A stretch of 57,968 nucleotides of DNA from Rhodanobacteraceae bacterium. Its GTDB lineage: Bacteria; Pseudomonadota; Gammaproteobacteria; Xanthomonadales; Rhodanobacteraceae. Position numbers and translations under genes: made by a program. The stretch's first letter is position 1. Each line of letters begins with the position of its first letter. Positions 25,198 to 34,608 of this stretch are shown piece after piece. The DNA lies in the NCBI GenBank assembly GCA_025928585.1, contig JAICJG010000004.1, positions 1 through 57,968 on the forward strand, given 5' to 3'. The notes below the pieces were generated by a model, which ran no database searches, had not been told where the DNA came from, and saw only the letters and a program-made list of their open reading frames with translations.

Positions 25198-27080
25198 TGC
25201 CCGTTCTCCTGTCGCTGGCCGTTGCGCTGTTCCCACTCGAGCCGGAACTTCCGGCGTAGCAACGCACCCGGGTCATCCGGCACCGAGCGCAGCATCGCCC
25301 GTTGGCTGGCATCGAGGTTCGACTCGTCGCGGGGCTCGGTCTGTCCGAGCGCAAACGCACGCGGCGGACCCGCAGCGGGCTTCGAATGGCTGCCGCGAGC
25401 ATCCTGCAGCTCGCGCTCGACCCCCCGCGCCGCCTGTTCGCCCTGGCCGCGCTGCCGCTCGGCTTCCGCAGCGGACGCGCTTCCCGGTTCCTTGTCCGCG
25501 CCGCCGCTGCGGCCGCCATTGTGGCCCTGGGAAGTCGAAGACGGATTCGATGACGAACCTTGTCGGTCCCCGGACGAGCCGGGCGCGGCGTGCGGTTGCA
25601 CGCCTTGCCGCTGGTTGCCGGTCGCGTCGGGCGCGGTGGACGGTCGCGATCCCTGCTGCGGCGACCCGTTGCCGGATCGGCCATCGCGTTTCGATCGCCC
25701 CTGGCCGCCCTGCGGGGGCGGCGCATGTTTTTTCAACCACGCTTCGACGGCATCGAGGTTCGCGCGCGCATCCGCGAACTTCGGATCCTGGTGCAGGGCG
25801 CGTCGGTACGCCGCGATCGCCTTGCGGTATCGTCCCTGCCTCGCCAGCGCATTGCCGAGGTTGTATTGCGCGCGCGCGCCGCTGCCTTGCGCGAACGCGT
25901 GCGCCGCACCGGCATAATCGCCGGCGCGGTAATCGGCGGCCCCGCGCACCCCGGGCGTCGTCGCAAGCTGCTGGGCCCTTCGCGTATCGCCACGCTGCAA
26001 TGCCTGCAGCGCGCGCTGGTCGCGGTTGGTCCACAGCGACGACCACGTGGACGCCTGCGCCGCGGGCATCGCGACCGGCATCACCAGCAGCGCCACCACC
26101 AGCAGCCAGCCGCGCCGGAAGGCCAGGGCGGCGAGCAGCACGAGCGCCGGCAGCAGCCAGATGCCGCCGTCACGCCAGATCTGCGCGCGTTCGCCGTGGC
26201 TGGCATGGCCGGCAGCCGCGACCGGCGACCCGAACGCTGCCGTCCCGCCACCGTCGGGCTGCAGCACGACATAGCGGCCGCCGCCCGCGCGCGCGACCGC
26301 AGCCAGCGCGGAATCGTCGCGGGATGCCATCAGCAGGCCGCCCGGTCCGCTGGCGAATCCACCGCCGCTCTGCGGCACCGGCGCGCCGCTTGTGGTCCCG
26401 ATGCCGAGCACGTCCACGCGGATGCCTTTGCCACGCGCGACCCGCGCCGCGCTGACGGCGTCGGCATCGGCGGTGTCCGTCACCAGCACGATTTCGCCGC
26501 CCTTGACGTGCGCCTGCCGCAGCAACGCGGCGCCCTGCCGGATGCCCGCCGCGGCATCGTTCCCCGGCACCGGCATCACGTCCGGCCGCAACGCGTGCAA
26601 GAGGTTCAACACGGTGCGCTTGTCGTCGGTCAACGGCGCGACCGTGAACGCCGCGCCCGCATAGGCCACGAGCGCGGTGCGCGCGTCGCCGGCTTGATCG
26701 AGCAGGTCGCGGACGGCGAACCGGGCCCGTGCCAGTCGGTCCGGCTTCAGGTCCTCGGCCAGCATGTCGTTCGACAGCGACAGCACCACCACCCGCGCGG
26801 CACCGTTGACGTACAGCGGCGCCGGCAACTTCCGCCACGCGGGGCCGGACAATGCAGCGACCGCAAGCACCCAGGCCAGCGCGGCCAGCGCGAGCGCCAA
26901 CCGCCGGCGCGTGCCGGCGTCGTGGACCAGGTGCGGCAACAACGCGGCATCGACGATCCGCGACCACATCGCACGTCCGCCGCCGCTACGCGCCAGCGCC
27001 CACAGCACCGCCGGCAGTGGCAGCAATGCAAGCCACCACCACGGGCGCAGGAAGTGCAGCGGAAATTCCAGCGCACTCAT
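25194..27080 (-). CDS. BatB-BatC fusion: membrane VWA domain plus TPR domain, altered MIDAS
   Basis: A 628-residue protein. Two N-terminal helices (about 10-30 and 58-75) precede a von Willebrand factor A domain at about 95-280. A third membrane helix at about 305-345 is followed by tetratricopeptide repeats (ARAQYNLGNALARQGRY) at about 395-450. A long low-complexity Q/G/S-rich tail ends the protein. The VWA metal-adhesion motif is normally D-x-S-x-S. Here residues 101-105 read S-L-S-N-D, so the first aspartate and last serine are exchanged, while the next segment MLAEDLKPDRL is normal for BatB. Metal binding is therefore doubtful or altered. It is coupled by ATGA overlaps to both the BatA gene upstream and batD downstream. 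Confidence 0.83.
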   Translation of the reverse strand: MSALEFPLHFLRPWWWLALLPLPAVLWALARSGGGRAMWSRIVDAALLPHLVHDAGTRRRLALALAALAWVLAVAALSGPAWRKLPAPLYVNGAARVVVLSLSNDMLAEDLKPDRLARARFAVRDLLDQAGDARTALVAYAGAAFTVAPLTDDKRTVLNLLHALRPDVMPVPGNDAAAGIRQGAALLRQAHVKGGEIVLVTDTADADAVSAARVARGKGIRVDVLGIGTTSGAPVPQSGGGFASGPGGLLMASRDDSALAAVARAGGGRYVVLQPDGGGTAAFGSPVAAAGHASHGERAQIWRDGGIWLLPALVLLAALAFRRGWLLVVALLVMPVAMPAAQASTWSSLWTNRDQRALQALQRGDTRRAQQLATTPGVRGAADYRAGDYAGAAHAFAQGSGARAQYNLGNALARQGRYRKAIAAYRRALHQDPKFADARANLDAVEAWLKKHAPPPQGGQGRSKRDGRSGNGSPQQGSRPSTAPDATGNQRQGVQPHAAPGSSGDRQGSSSNPSSTSQGHNGGRSGGADKEPGSASAAEAERQRGQGEQAARGVERELQDARGSHSKPAAGPPRAFALGQTEPRDESNLDASQRAMLRSVPDDPGALLRRKFRLEWEQRNGQRQENGQ

Positions 27081-28057
27081 GCGCTTGCCATCCCGCCGGT
27101 CAGCAGCGAACGCCACGGCAGCAGCATGCAGCCCAGCAGCAGCGCGAGCGCAAGCGGCCACGGGTACCACTCCTGATGGGGCCGCAACAGCGACTTGCCA
27201 TCCGCGAGCGGTTCCAGCGCGTCGATCGCGTGATAGGCCGCGGCCAGCTCGTCGGCATCGGCGGCGCGGAAGAATCGACCGCCGGTCTCGCGGGCGATCC
27301 GGGTCAACGTGCCCACGTCGAGTTCGCTGTCGGGCGCCGCGAGTTGCATCCCGAATGCGCCGACCACCTGCGCGTCGGAACCGACTCCGATGGTGTAGAT
27401 CCGTACGCCGGCAGCCTTGGCGAGCTTCGCGGCATCCAGTGGCATCACGTTGCCGGCGGTGTTGACACCGTCGGTGAGCAGCACCAGTACCCGCGCCCGC
27501 GCCGGCAGCGCGGCCAGGTGCTTCGCGGCCAGCACGATCGCATCGCCGATCGCAGTTTCGCGGCCGGCGAGCCCGATGGCCGCACCATCCAGTTGCCTGG
27601 CCACCGTATCCACGTCGAAGGTCATCGGCGTCAGCAGATAGGCATGGGTGCCGAACAGGATCAGGCCCACGTCGTCACCGGAGCGTTGCGCGACGAAGCG
27701 CCCGGCGATCGCTTTCACGGCCGCGAAGCGGCTGACCGTCGCGGCCGTGAAACGCATGTCCTCGATCGCCATGCTGCCCGAGCAATCGACCGCCAGCATC
27801 AGCGCCCGGCCGGTATGGTGCATCGCCTGCGGCGGCGCCGTCTGCTGCGGCCGGGCGGCTGCCCCCACCAGCAGCAGCCAGGCGATGCACGCCACTGCGA
27901 GCCGCCAGCGCGAAACCCGGATTCCCGGCGCAGCATTCGTGAGCTTCACCTGTTGCGGCAGCCGCAGCGCGGCGCCCGGCGCGGCCGGTGGCAGCAGCTT
28001 CCACACCAGCCACGGCAGCGGCAGCAACAGGAACATCCACGGCCACGCGAACGTCAC
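27077..28057 (-). CDS. batA: BatA-like membrane-anchored VWA protein
   Basis: 326 residues from a GTG at 28057 that overlaps the preceding stop (GTGA). Two N-terminal helices, WPWMFLLLPLPWLVW and a second at about 50-68, precede the VWA domain at about 85-270. The MIDAS is intact: D91-C-S93-G-S95, with the distal LLTDGVNTAG. A C-terminal helix (PWPLALALLLGCML) closes the protein. The product presumably binds a metal-dependent ligand in the periplasm or works with MoxR in complex assembly. The adjacent BatB has a disrupted MIDAS, so this may be the only metal-binding VWA of the pair. Confidence 0.85.
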   Translation of the reverse strand: MTFAWPWMFLLLPLPWLVWKLLPPAAPGAALRLPQQVKLTNAAPGIRVSRWRLAVACIAWLLLVGAAARPQQTAPPQAMHHTGRALMLAVDCSGSMAIEDMRFTAATVSRFAAVKAIAGRFVAQRSGDDVGLILFGTHAYLLTPMTFDVDTVARQLDGAAIGLAGRETAIGDAIVLAAKHLAALPARARVLVLLTDGVNTAGNVMPLDAAKLAKAAGVRIYTIGVGSDAQVVGAFGMQLAAPDSELDVGTLTRIARETGGRFFRAADADELAAAYHAIDALEPLADGKSLLRPHQEWYPWPLALALLLGCMLLPWRSLLTGGMASA

Positions 28058-28623
28058 GACGCCGCCTCGCTGCCCGCCGGCGGCGCACCGGTCGCGCGCC
28101 TCGCCGTGGCCGCGACCTTCGACGAGCGGGGGCGTGAACTGGCGGTGGAGCCGCCTCCACGGTGACCGCCGCGCAAGGCGCTGCCGCACCACGCGCGCAA
28201 GGCAGCAAGGAGCGCCGGGGCATCCAGCCCCGGACGAGCGAGGTAGCGCGCGGCGAGCAGGCGGTCGAGCGCCGCCCGCGTCGCCTCCGTGCGCGCGTGG
28301 CGGTGGAGGAATGCGCGCCATGCCTCGCCCGCGAGGCTCGCCGCTTCGGGTTCGACCAGGCGAGCGACGCGCCGCAGCAGCCGCGAGGCCCCGTCCGCGA
28401 GCCGTGCCGCGTCAGCATCGCGCGCATAGGCTGCCTCGAGTGAGTCGATTTCGCGCAGTGCCGCGCGGCGCACGCGCAGGCGCGCCCGCCGCCACAGCAA
28501 CGCGGCGATGATGCCGGACGCCAGCACGACCAGCGCCGCGACGATCCACCAGCCCGGCGCCGGCGGCCACCATGCCGCATCCGGCAGATGGATGTCGCGC
28601 AGCACCGGCCCGTTGCCGTTCAC
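28054..28623 (-). CDS. DUF4381 family membrane protein
   Basis: 189 residues from a GTG at 28623, overlapping the DUF58 stop (GTGA). The N-terminus LRDIHLPDAAWWPPAPGWW, split as LRDIHLP and WWPPAPGWW, followed by a helix of about 22 residues (IVAALVVLASGIIAALLW) is the signature of DUF4381. A charged cytoplasmic helical region follows, then a basic Ser/Arg-rich tail. The family is almost always found between DUF58 and BatA genes in MoxR clusters; its function is unknown. The longer frame upstream has no such resemblance. Confidence 0.82.
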   Translation of the reverse strand: MNGNGPVLRDIHLPDAAWWPPAPGWWIVAALVVLASGIIAALLWRRARLRVRRAALREIDSLEAAYARDADAARLADGASRLLRRVARLVEPEAASLAGEAWRAFLHRHARTEATRAALDRLLAARYLARPGLDAPALLAALRAWCGSALRGGHRGGGSTASSRPRSSKVAATARRATGAPPAGSEAAS

Positions 28624-29561
28624 GCTCGCCTCACCCGCCGCCGCCAGAGCGGCGCCACCGCGAGGTCCGGCTCGTCGCTGGTCGCGAACGGCACCCACGG
28701 CACCGCCGCCTGGCCGCAGGCGGCCGCAAGCCTGCGCCAGCCCTGCGACATGCGTTCGCCGAATTGCGTCCGCGCCCGCTCGCCCGCCAGGTCCACCACG
28801 CGCGTGGCCGAAGCCGTCTCGAACACGTAGGTTCCGGCGCGCAGCGGCTCGCGCTCGAGCGCATCGACGATGATCACGGTACGCAGGTCCGCGTGGCGCG
28901 CGAGCCTTGCGAGCGCGTGCGCCGCGCCATCGTCGGTGCACCAGCCGTCGGACAGCAGCCACACCCGGCTGCCGGGCGTGATCAGCCGCTGCGCGCGCGC
29001 CAGTGCGGCGGACAACGGCTCGGCCGCGCCGGGATCCGCGTCGGTGGCCGCCTGGTCGCAGCGCGCCAGCGCCCCGAGCACCGACAGCGCGCCACGGGTG
29101 CCGGAGTGGAGGTCGACCGCCGCACGCACCGCACCGAATGCCATTGCGCCGATGCGGTCACCGGCGCGCACGCAGGTCCAGGCGATCCACGCCGCGGCGC
29201 GCGCCGCGGCCACGGATTTGTAGCGCGCGCGCGTTCCGAAGCGCATCGTCGCGTGGGTATCCACGACCAGCAACAGGCCGTGCTCGCGCTCGGCCTCGAA
29301 CAGCTTGGTATGCCACTTGCCGCTGCGCGCAGTCCGCCGCCAGTCGATGTTGCGCGCATCGTCGCCGCGCTCGTACACGCGCGATTCGGCGTAGTCCATG
29401 CCGCGCCCGCGCAACGCCGACGCATGTCCGCCGGACAGCGTCGAATGCGCGCGCAGCACCGTGGACTTGGCGGCGCGCGCACGCAGTGCCACCAGTTCCG
29501 CGAGATCGACGCGGGTGATGCCAAGATCACGATCGTGTATCTGGGTTGCGGTTGCGGACAT
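28620..29561 (-). CDS. DUF58 domain protein of the MoxR-Bat cluster
   Basis: 313 residues, no membrane segment. The DUF58 hallmark is GRGMDYAESRVYERGDD, then ARNIDWRRTARSGKWHTK, at about residues 50-85. It is followed by a VWA-like fold starting LLLVVDTHATM, where the usual D-x-S is D-T-H. Such proteins are expected to act with MoxR ATPases in assembly or activation of partner complexes. The gene is separated from moxR by 222 bases with repeats, unlike the four-base overlaps of the rest of the cluster, so it may start its own transcript. Confidence 0.87.
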   Translation of the reverse strand: MSATATQIHDRDLGITRVDLAELVALRARAAKSTVLRAHSTLSGGHASALRGRGMDYAESRVYERGDDARNIDWRRTARSGKWHTKLFEAEREHGLLLVVDTHATMRFGTRARYKSVAAARAAAWIAWTCVRAGDRIGAMAFGAVRAAVDLHSGTRGALSVLGALARCDQAATDADPGAAEPLSAALARAQRLITPGSRVWLLSDGWCTDDGAAHALARLARHADLRTVIIVDALEREPLRAGTYVFETASATRVVDLAGERARTQFGERMSQGWRRLAAACGQAAVPWVPFATSDEPDLAVAPLWRRRVRRA

Positions 29562-29783
29562 CGAATTTGAGCGGATTGGCTATCCCTCTTCGGCGGCGAA
29601 GAGGACTGGAACAAAGGCGTCAGCCACGTGCGCCGACATCTCCCGCGACTTCGTCGCGACCCCTTTTCGTTCCGAAGGGGGTGAAGGATCGCGCACATTC
29701 GGCCGGCTCGCTGTCCCGGCGTCCCGGGATCATCCCGAGTGCCGAGTGCCAGGTCCCGGATCCCGGGTTCCCCGGTCCCGGCT
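29562..29783. repeat. Intergenic region with GGGA/TCCC direct-repeat tracts between moxR and the DUF58 gene
   Basis: No gene seen. It contains a hairpin cccttttcgttccgaagggg near 29661-29680 and a run of imperfect repeats built on tcccggatcccgggttcccc and agtgccgagtgcc (about 29724-29785). Similar gggactcgggactcggga repeats occur at 40493-40510. This class of short repeat is common between Xanthomonadaceae genes. Confidence 0.5.
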
Positions 29784-30818
<1,035 letters not shown>

Positions 30819-30948
30819 GGGCCAAGTAGACCACAGCGCGGCGTGAAAGTTTTGAAGGGCGACCTACCGGGAGACGTGGCTTGCAGCGCCGAGCGCGCAG
30901 CGGCGCGGTGAGGGCACCGAAGCGCGCCAGTCATTCGACAACGCGCGA

Positions 30949-30993
30949 TCACCCTCATCCGGCCCTCCGGGCCACTCTCCCGAAGGGAGAAGG
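30949..30993. repeat. REP-like half-element
   Basis: Contains accctcatccggccctccgg, then gccactctcccgaagggagaagg in two pieces (gccactctcccg, aagggagaagg). It matches the second half of the elements at 19060-19184 and 321-417. It sits between moxR and pilQ, immediately before the pilus terminator. Confidence 0.75.
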
Positions 30994-31030
30994 AAAAACG
31001 AAGAACGGCGCGGTTGCCCGCGCCGTTCTT
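30994..31030 (-). terminator. Intrinsic terminator of the pil operon
   Basis: Read on the minus strand: a 13-bp perfect stem (aagaacggcgcgg with ccgcgccgttctt, loop four bases, 31030-31001), then CG and TTTTT (30998-30994). It lies 23 bases after the pilQ stop. This is the best intrinsic terminator in the window. Confidence 0.85.
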
Positions 31031-31053
31031 GCGTAACCCACTCGCGTGGAACG

Positions 31054-33408
31054 CTATTCCACGGTGGTTTCCTGGCCGAGGATGTGCGGGGTGATGAACA
31101 CCAGCAATTCCGCCTTGTTGTTGATGTTCTTCTTGTCGCGGAACAGCGCGCCGAGGATCGGGATGTCGCCGAGGAACGGCACCTTGGTCACGTCGTGCTC
31201 GTTGGTGAACTCGTAGACGCCACCCAGCACCACGGTCTGTCCGTTTTCGACCAGCACCGAGGTGTCGATCTCGCGGTGGTCGATCTGCGGCACGAAACCG
31301 CCGCCCGGGTTCGGCACGAGGGCGCTGATCGCGTCCTTGACCACCTTGAGCTTCATGAACACGCGGTTGTCGGAGGTGATGGTCGGGGTGACGTCGAGTT
31401 CCAGCACCGCGTTCTTGAACTGCACCGTCGCGGTCCCGGCGCCGCCGCCCGCTCCGGAGTTCTGGAAGGTCAGGTAGCCGATCTGCTGGCCCTGCTGGAT
31501 GGTCGCTTCCTGGTTGTTGGCGGTGACCACCTTGGGCTGCGAAATGGTTTCGCTGCGGCCTTCCTGCTGGGCCGCCGACAGCTCCAGGTTCAACAGGTAG
31601 TCGCGTCCGAGGATGCCGACCGCGAAGCCGCTGGTACCGGTGGTCGTCGAGGGCAGGTTCACGTTGAGACCGGACGGAATCTGCACGGTGCTGTTGCCGC
31701 TGCCCGTGCCGTTGCCGGTCAACCCGTTCCAGTAATCGGTGATGCTCTTCTCCGAGGTCTGGAGGTCGGAGGTGGAACCGCCGTAGAGCTGCGCGTGCCG
31801 GCTGTTGGTGCCGAGGTGGAAGCCGCCGATGCCGAGGCGCGCACCCAGCTCCCGGGTGAAATTGTCGGTCGCGATGACCAGCCGGGACTCGATCAGCACC
31901 TGCTTGACCGGTCGATCGAGCACCGACACCAGTTGCCGGATCTCCTGCACCTTCTCGGGAGTGTCGTTGACCAGCAGGGTGTTGGTGCGCTCATCGTACG
32001 ACACGCTGCCGCGCGGCGACAGGAAGCCGCGTTCCCCGCTGGTGCTACCGCCACCGCCACCAACGTTGCCTGCCTTGGCGCCGGAAGTCAGCAGGGTGGC
32101 GATTTGCTGGGCGCTGCCGTAGTTGATCGGGATGTAGTCGGTGACGAGCTCCGCGCTGTCGAGCGACTTCTGGCGCGCGTCGGCGATGTTTTCCTCGTAC
32201 TTCGCGATCTCGGTCTGCGGAGCGACCCAGATCACGTTGCCGTTCTGGCGCTTGGCGAGGCTCTTGGCACGCAGGATCACGTCGAGCGCCTGGTCCCACG
32301 GCACGTTGACCAGCCGCAGCGTCACGTTGCCCTGCACGCTGTCGGAGGCGACGATGTTGAGATTGGAGACGTCGGCCAGGAGTTGCAGCACCGAGCGAAC
32401 CGGGATGTCCTGGAAGTTGAAGGTGACCCGGCTGCCTTTGTAAACGATCGGCTTGGGCGCACCCAGCAGACTGGTTGCATCCGACTTCGGCCGGGTAAAT
32501 TCGACCACGTATTCATTGCCGGTCTGGTACGCAGCGGTCTGGACCACGCCGAGGGTAGCCACGTCGATCTGCGCGCCGCCCGGCACCGCGTGCGTGTTGA
32601 TGCTGCGTACCGGCGTCGCGTAGCTGGTGACGTCGAGGCGGCGCGCCTGCGACGCGGCCAGGTTCGCACCGGCGACTTCGATCACCGTGGTGTCGCCGTT
32701 CGCGTGCATGCTGGCGGCCGCACCCGGCTGGCTGAATCGGATCACCAGCTTGCCGGCACCTTGGTCGCCGCGCTGGAAGTCGACCGCAGTGATCACGTTG
32801 CCAGCGGCCATCGCCGCGGCCTTGGCGGGATTGGCCGAAGCGACCGCGAGCGCACGCTGGGAGGCCGCCCTCGGCGGCACCGGCGCGAGCGCGGGGGCGG
32901 ATGGCGCGGGCGCCTCCGCAGCATCGGGAGCGGCGGCTTCGGGAGTTGCAGCCGCAGTCGCGGTCGCAGCGCCCATGCCGTCGCCGATGGTCACGACCAC
33001 GCGATTGCCCTCGACATCCGTCACGTAGGGCGAGGCCTGGCTCAGATCGACGACGACGCGCGTCCGTCCGCCGGCTTCCACGGCACTGACGGTTTTCGCG
33101 GTGCCCTGGCCAAGGGCATAGGCGCGCTTGGCGAGGCCGTTGCTCGTGTCGGCAAAGTCGATCGCGATCCGCGGCGGGGTGTTGGTGCTGAACGACTGCG
33201 GCGTCGGGGCGGGACCCGAGAAGGTCAGGATCAACTGCACCTTGCCGCCCGGGAGCGGCGAGGAACTGATGCCCTGGAGGGTGCTGGCGGCCAGCGCCGG
33301 TCCCGCCACGAGCAGGCACAGCATCGCCAGCCATGTCATCCATCCGCGCCCCGGCCGACCGGGCTCGTCGCCGGCGCGACCGCTGGAGAGAGCAGGTTTG
33401 ATCATCAT
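31054..33408 (-). CDS. pilQ: Type IV pilus outer-membrane secretin PilQ
   Basis: The 784-residue precursor forms the outer-membrane gate for type IV pili. A signal peptide ends near WLAMLCLLVAGPALA. Two AMIN domains follow: about 45-135 (beginning LQGISSSPLPGG) and about 210-310. An Ala/Pro-rich linker separates them, rich in APDAAEAPAPSAPALAP. Next come the secretin STN/N0 domain (VTFNFQDIPVRSVLQLLADV), an N1 domain and the secretin barrel, with the signature VPFLGDIPILGALFRD near the C-terminus. I chose the ATG at 33408, 20 bases after the pilP stop, with GGGGA upstream; an earlier reading overlaps pilP. Last gene of pilMNOPQ. Confidence 0.95.
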   Translation of the reverse strand: MMIKPALSSGRAGDEPGRPGRGWMTWLAMLCLLVAGPALAASTLQGISSSPLPGGKVQLILTFSGPAPTPQSFSTNTPPRIAIDFADTSNGLAKRAYALGQGTAKTVSAVEAGGRTRVVVDLSQASPYVTDVEGNRVVVTIGDGMGAATATAAATPEAAAPDAAEAPAPSAPALAPVPPRAASQRALAVASANPAKAAAMAAGNVITAVDFQRGDQGAGKLVIRFSQPGAAASMHANGDTTVIEVAGANLAASQARRLDVTSYATPVRSINTHAVPGGAQIDVATLGVVQTAAYQTGNEYVVEFTRPKSDATSLLGAPKPIVYKGSRVTFNFQDIPVRSVLQLLADVSNLNIVASDSVQGNVTLRLVNVPWDQALDVILRAKSLAKRQNGNVIWVAPQTEIAKYEENIADARQKSLDSAELVTDYIPINYGSAQQIATLLTSGAKAGNVGGGGGSTSGERGFLSPRGSVSYDERTNTLLVNDTPEKVQEIRQLVSVLDRPVKQVLIESRLVIATDNFTRELGARLGIGGFHLGTNSRHAQLYGGSTSDLQTSEKSITDYWNGLTGNGTGSGNSTVQIPSGLNVNLPSTTTGTSGFAVGILGRDYLLNLELSAAQQEGRSETISQPKVVTANNQEATIQQGQQIGYLTFQNSGAGGGAGTATVQFKNAVLELDVTPTITSDNRVFMKLKVVKDAISALVPNPGGGFVPQIDHREIDTSVLVENGQTVVLGGVYEFTNEHDVTKVPFLGDIPILGALFRDKKNINNKAELLVFITPHILGQETTVE

Positions 33409-33430
33409 GAACGTAATCCCCGCTGAATCA

Positions 33431-33949
33431 TTATTTTTGGCCAAGCGCGACGCTCGCGTCGCGCTCCATCCAGCCGCCCGAACCATTCGGAACCAGTTCC
33501 ACCAGATCGACTTCACCGGTGGTCACCTGGGTGACGTGGCCATAGTTCTGGCCCATGTATTCGCCGACGCGTACCTGGTGGATCACGCCCTGCGGGTCCT
33601 TGATCAAGGCCTCGATGTTGCCCTTGCTCCCGATGGTCCCGACCATCTTCAGGCTGTCGAGCGGAAACGCCTCGAGCGGCTCGCGCGGGCGATCCTGGTC
33701 CGGGTGCGGGCCGGCCGCGACTTGCTCGTTGGCGGCAGGCGGCGCCGGTTCGAACGGATCGCGCTTGTCCTGGTCCTGGTAGAGGAACGTCTCGAAGGTC
33801 CGGACAACCGGCAGTGGCGGCAGCGGCGCGCCCTTGCGCGCCTTGACCTGCGCGACCCATGCGTGGAGGTCGCCCTGGCCGCTGCAGCCGGCGAGACCAA
33901 GCAGCAGGCCGAGGGTGGCGAAGGCGATGGCGATGCGGGTGGGTCGCAT
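33431..33949 (-). CDS. pilP: Type IV pilus lipoprotein PilP
   Basis: A 172-residue inner-membrane lipoprotein connecting PilNO to PilQ. The signal peptide ends in the lipobox LAGC at about residue 20. The unstructured stretch QVKARKGAPLPPLPVV is followed by FETFLYQDQDKRDPFEP, then the C-terminal beta domain (LKMVGTI to VPNGSGGWMERD). The start overlaps neither neighbour: two bases separate it from the pilO stop. Confidence 0.94.
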   Translation of the reverse strand: MRPTRIAIAFATLGLLLGLAGCSGQGDLHAWVAQVKARKGAPLPPLPVVRTFETFLYQDQDKRDPFEPAPPAANEQVAAGPHPDQDRPREPLEAFPLDSLKMVGTIGSKGNIEALIKDPQGVIHQVRVGEYMGQNYGHVTQVTTGEVDLVELVPNGSGGWMERDASVALGQK

Positions 33950-33951
33950 GG

Positions 33952-34608
33952 TCACTTCCCTCCCTTCTTGCCGGACGCCTTGTCGCCCTTGGGTTCCTCG
34001 TCGCCGAGGTAGCGATAGGTCTGCACGGTCCCCTCGAGCATCAGCTGCCCACCCGGCGGCGGTGCGTTCTTCGAGCCCGCGCCCACCGGCTTCAGCGACA
34101 CGTTGTGCATCGTCAGGATCACTACGCGCGGCAGCGAGGCGACGCTGCTGATGAAGGTCCCGAACTGGTGGTAGGTGCCCTGCATCTTCAGCGAGATCGG
34201 CTTGATCGCGTAGAACTCTTTCGGAATCTCGGGCTGCGGCTTGAACACGTCGGTCTCGATCCCGGCCGCCTGCGCCGTCTGCGAAATCGTCACCAGCAGA
34301 CCCGGCATTTCGGTCTTGCTGGGAAGCTCGCGCAGCATCTGGCTCAGCATCTCGTTCATCTGCGCGAGCTGGGTCTTGAGCGCGTCGAGGTTCACCACCT
34401 TCGCCTGCTTCTGCTCGAATTCCTGCTTCAGTTTCACTTCCTGCTGCTGCGCGGAGGCAAGGGTGTCCTGCTCGTTGCTGACGTAGAAGTACCAGCCGAG
34501 GAACACGATCACGACCGCCACCAGCGCAATGAAGAAGACCTTGACCGACTTCGGCCAGCCGCCGATGTTGTTGCGGTCGAGGTTGCGCAGATCCTCGATC
34601 AGCTTCAT
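33952..34608 (-). CDS. pilO: Type IV pilus alignment protein PilO
   Basis: A 218-residue bitopic inner-membrane protein that heterodimerises with PilN. Short cytoplasmic start, helix at about 25-45 (VFFIALVAVVIVFLGWYFYV), periplasmic coiled coil rich in Q, K and L to about 105, then a ferredoxin-like domain (IPKEFYAIKPISLKMQGTYH). The C-terminus is lysine/glycine rich (KASGKKGGK). Its ATG overlaps the pilN stop (ATGA). Confidence 0.94.
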   Translation of the reverse strand: MKLIEDLRNLDRNNIGGWPKSVKVFFIALVAVVIVFLGWYFYVSNEQDTLASAQQQEVKLKQEFEQKQAKVVNLDALKTQLAQMNEMLSQMLRELPSKTEMPGLLVTISQTAQAAGIETDVFKPQPEIPKEFYAIKPISLKMQGTYHQFGTFISSVASLPRVVILTMHNVSLKPVGAGSKNAPPPGGQLMLEGTVQTYRYLGDEEPKGDKASGKKGGK

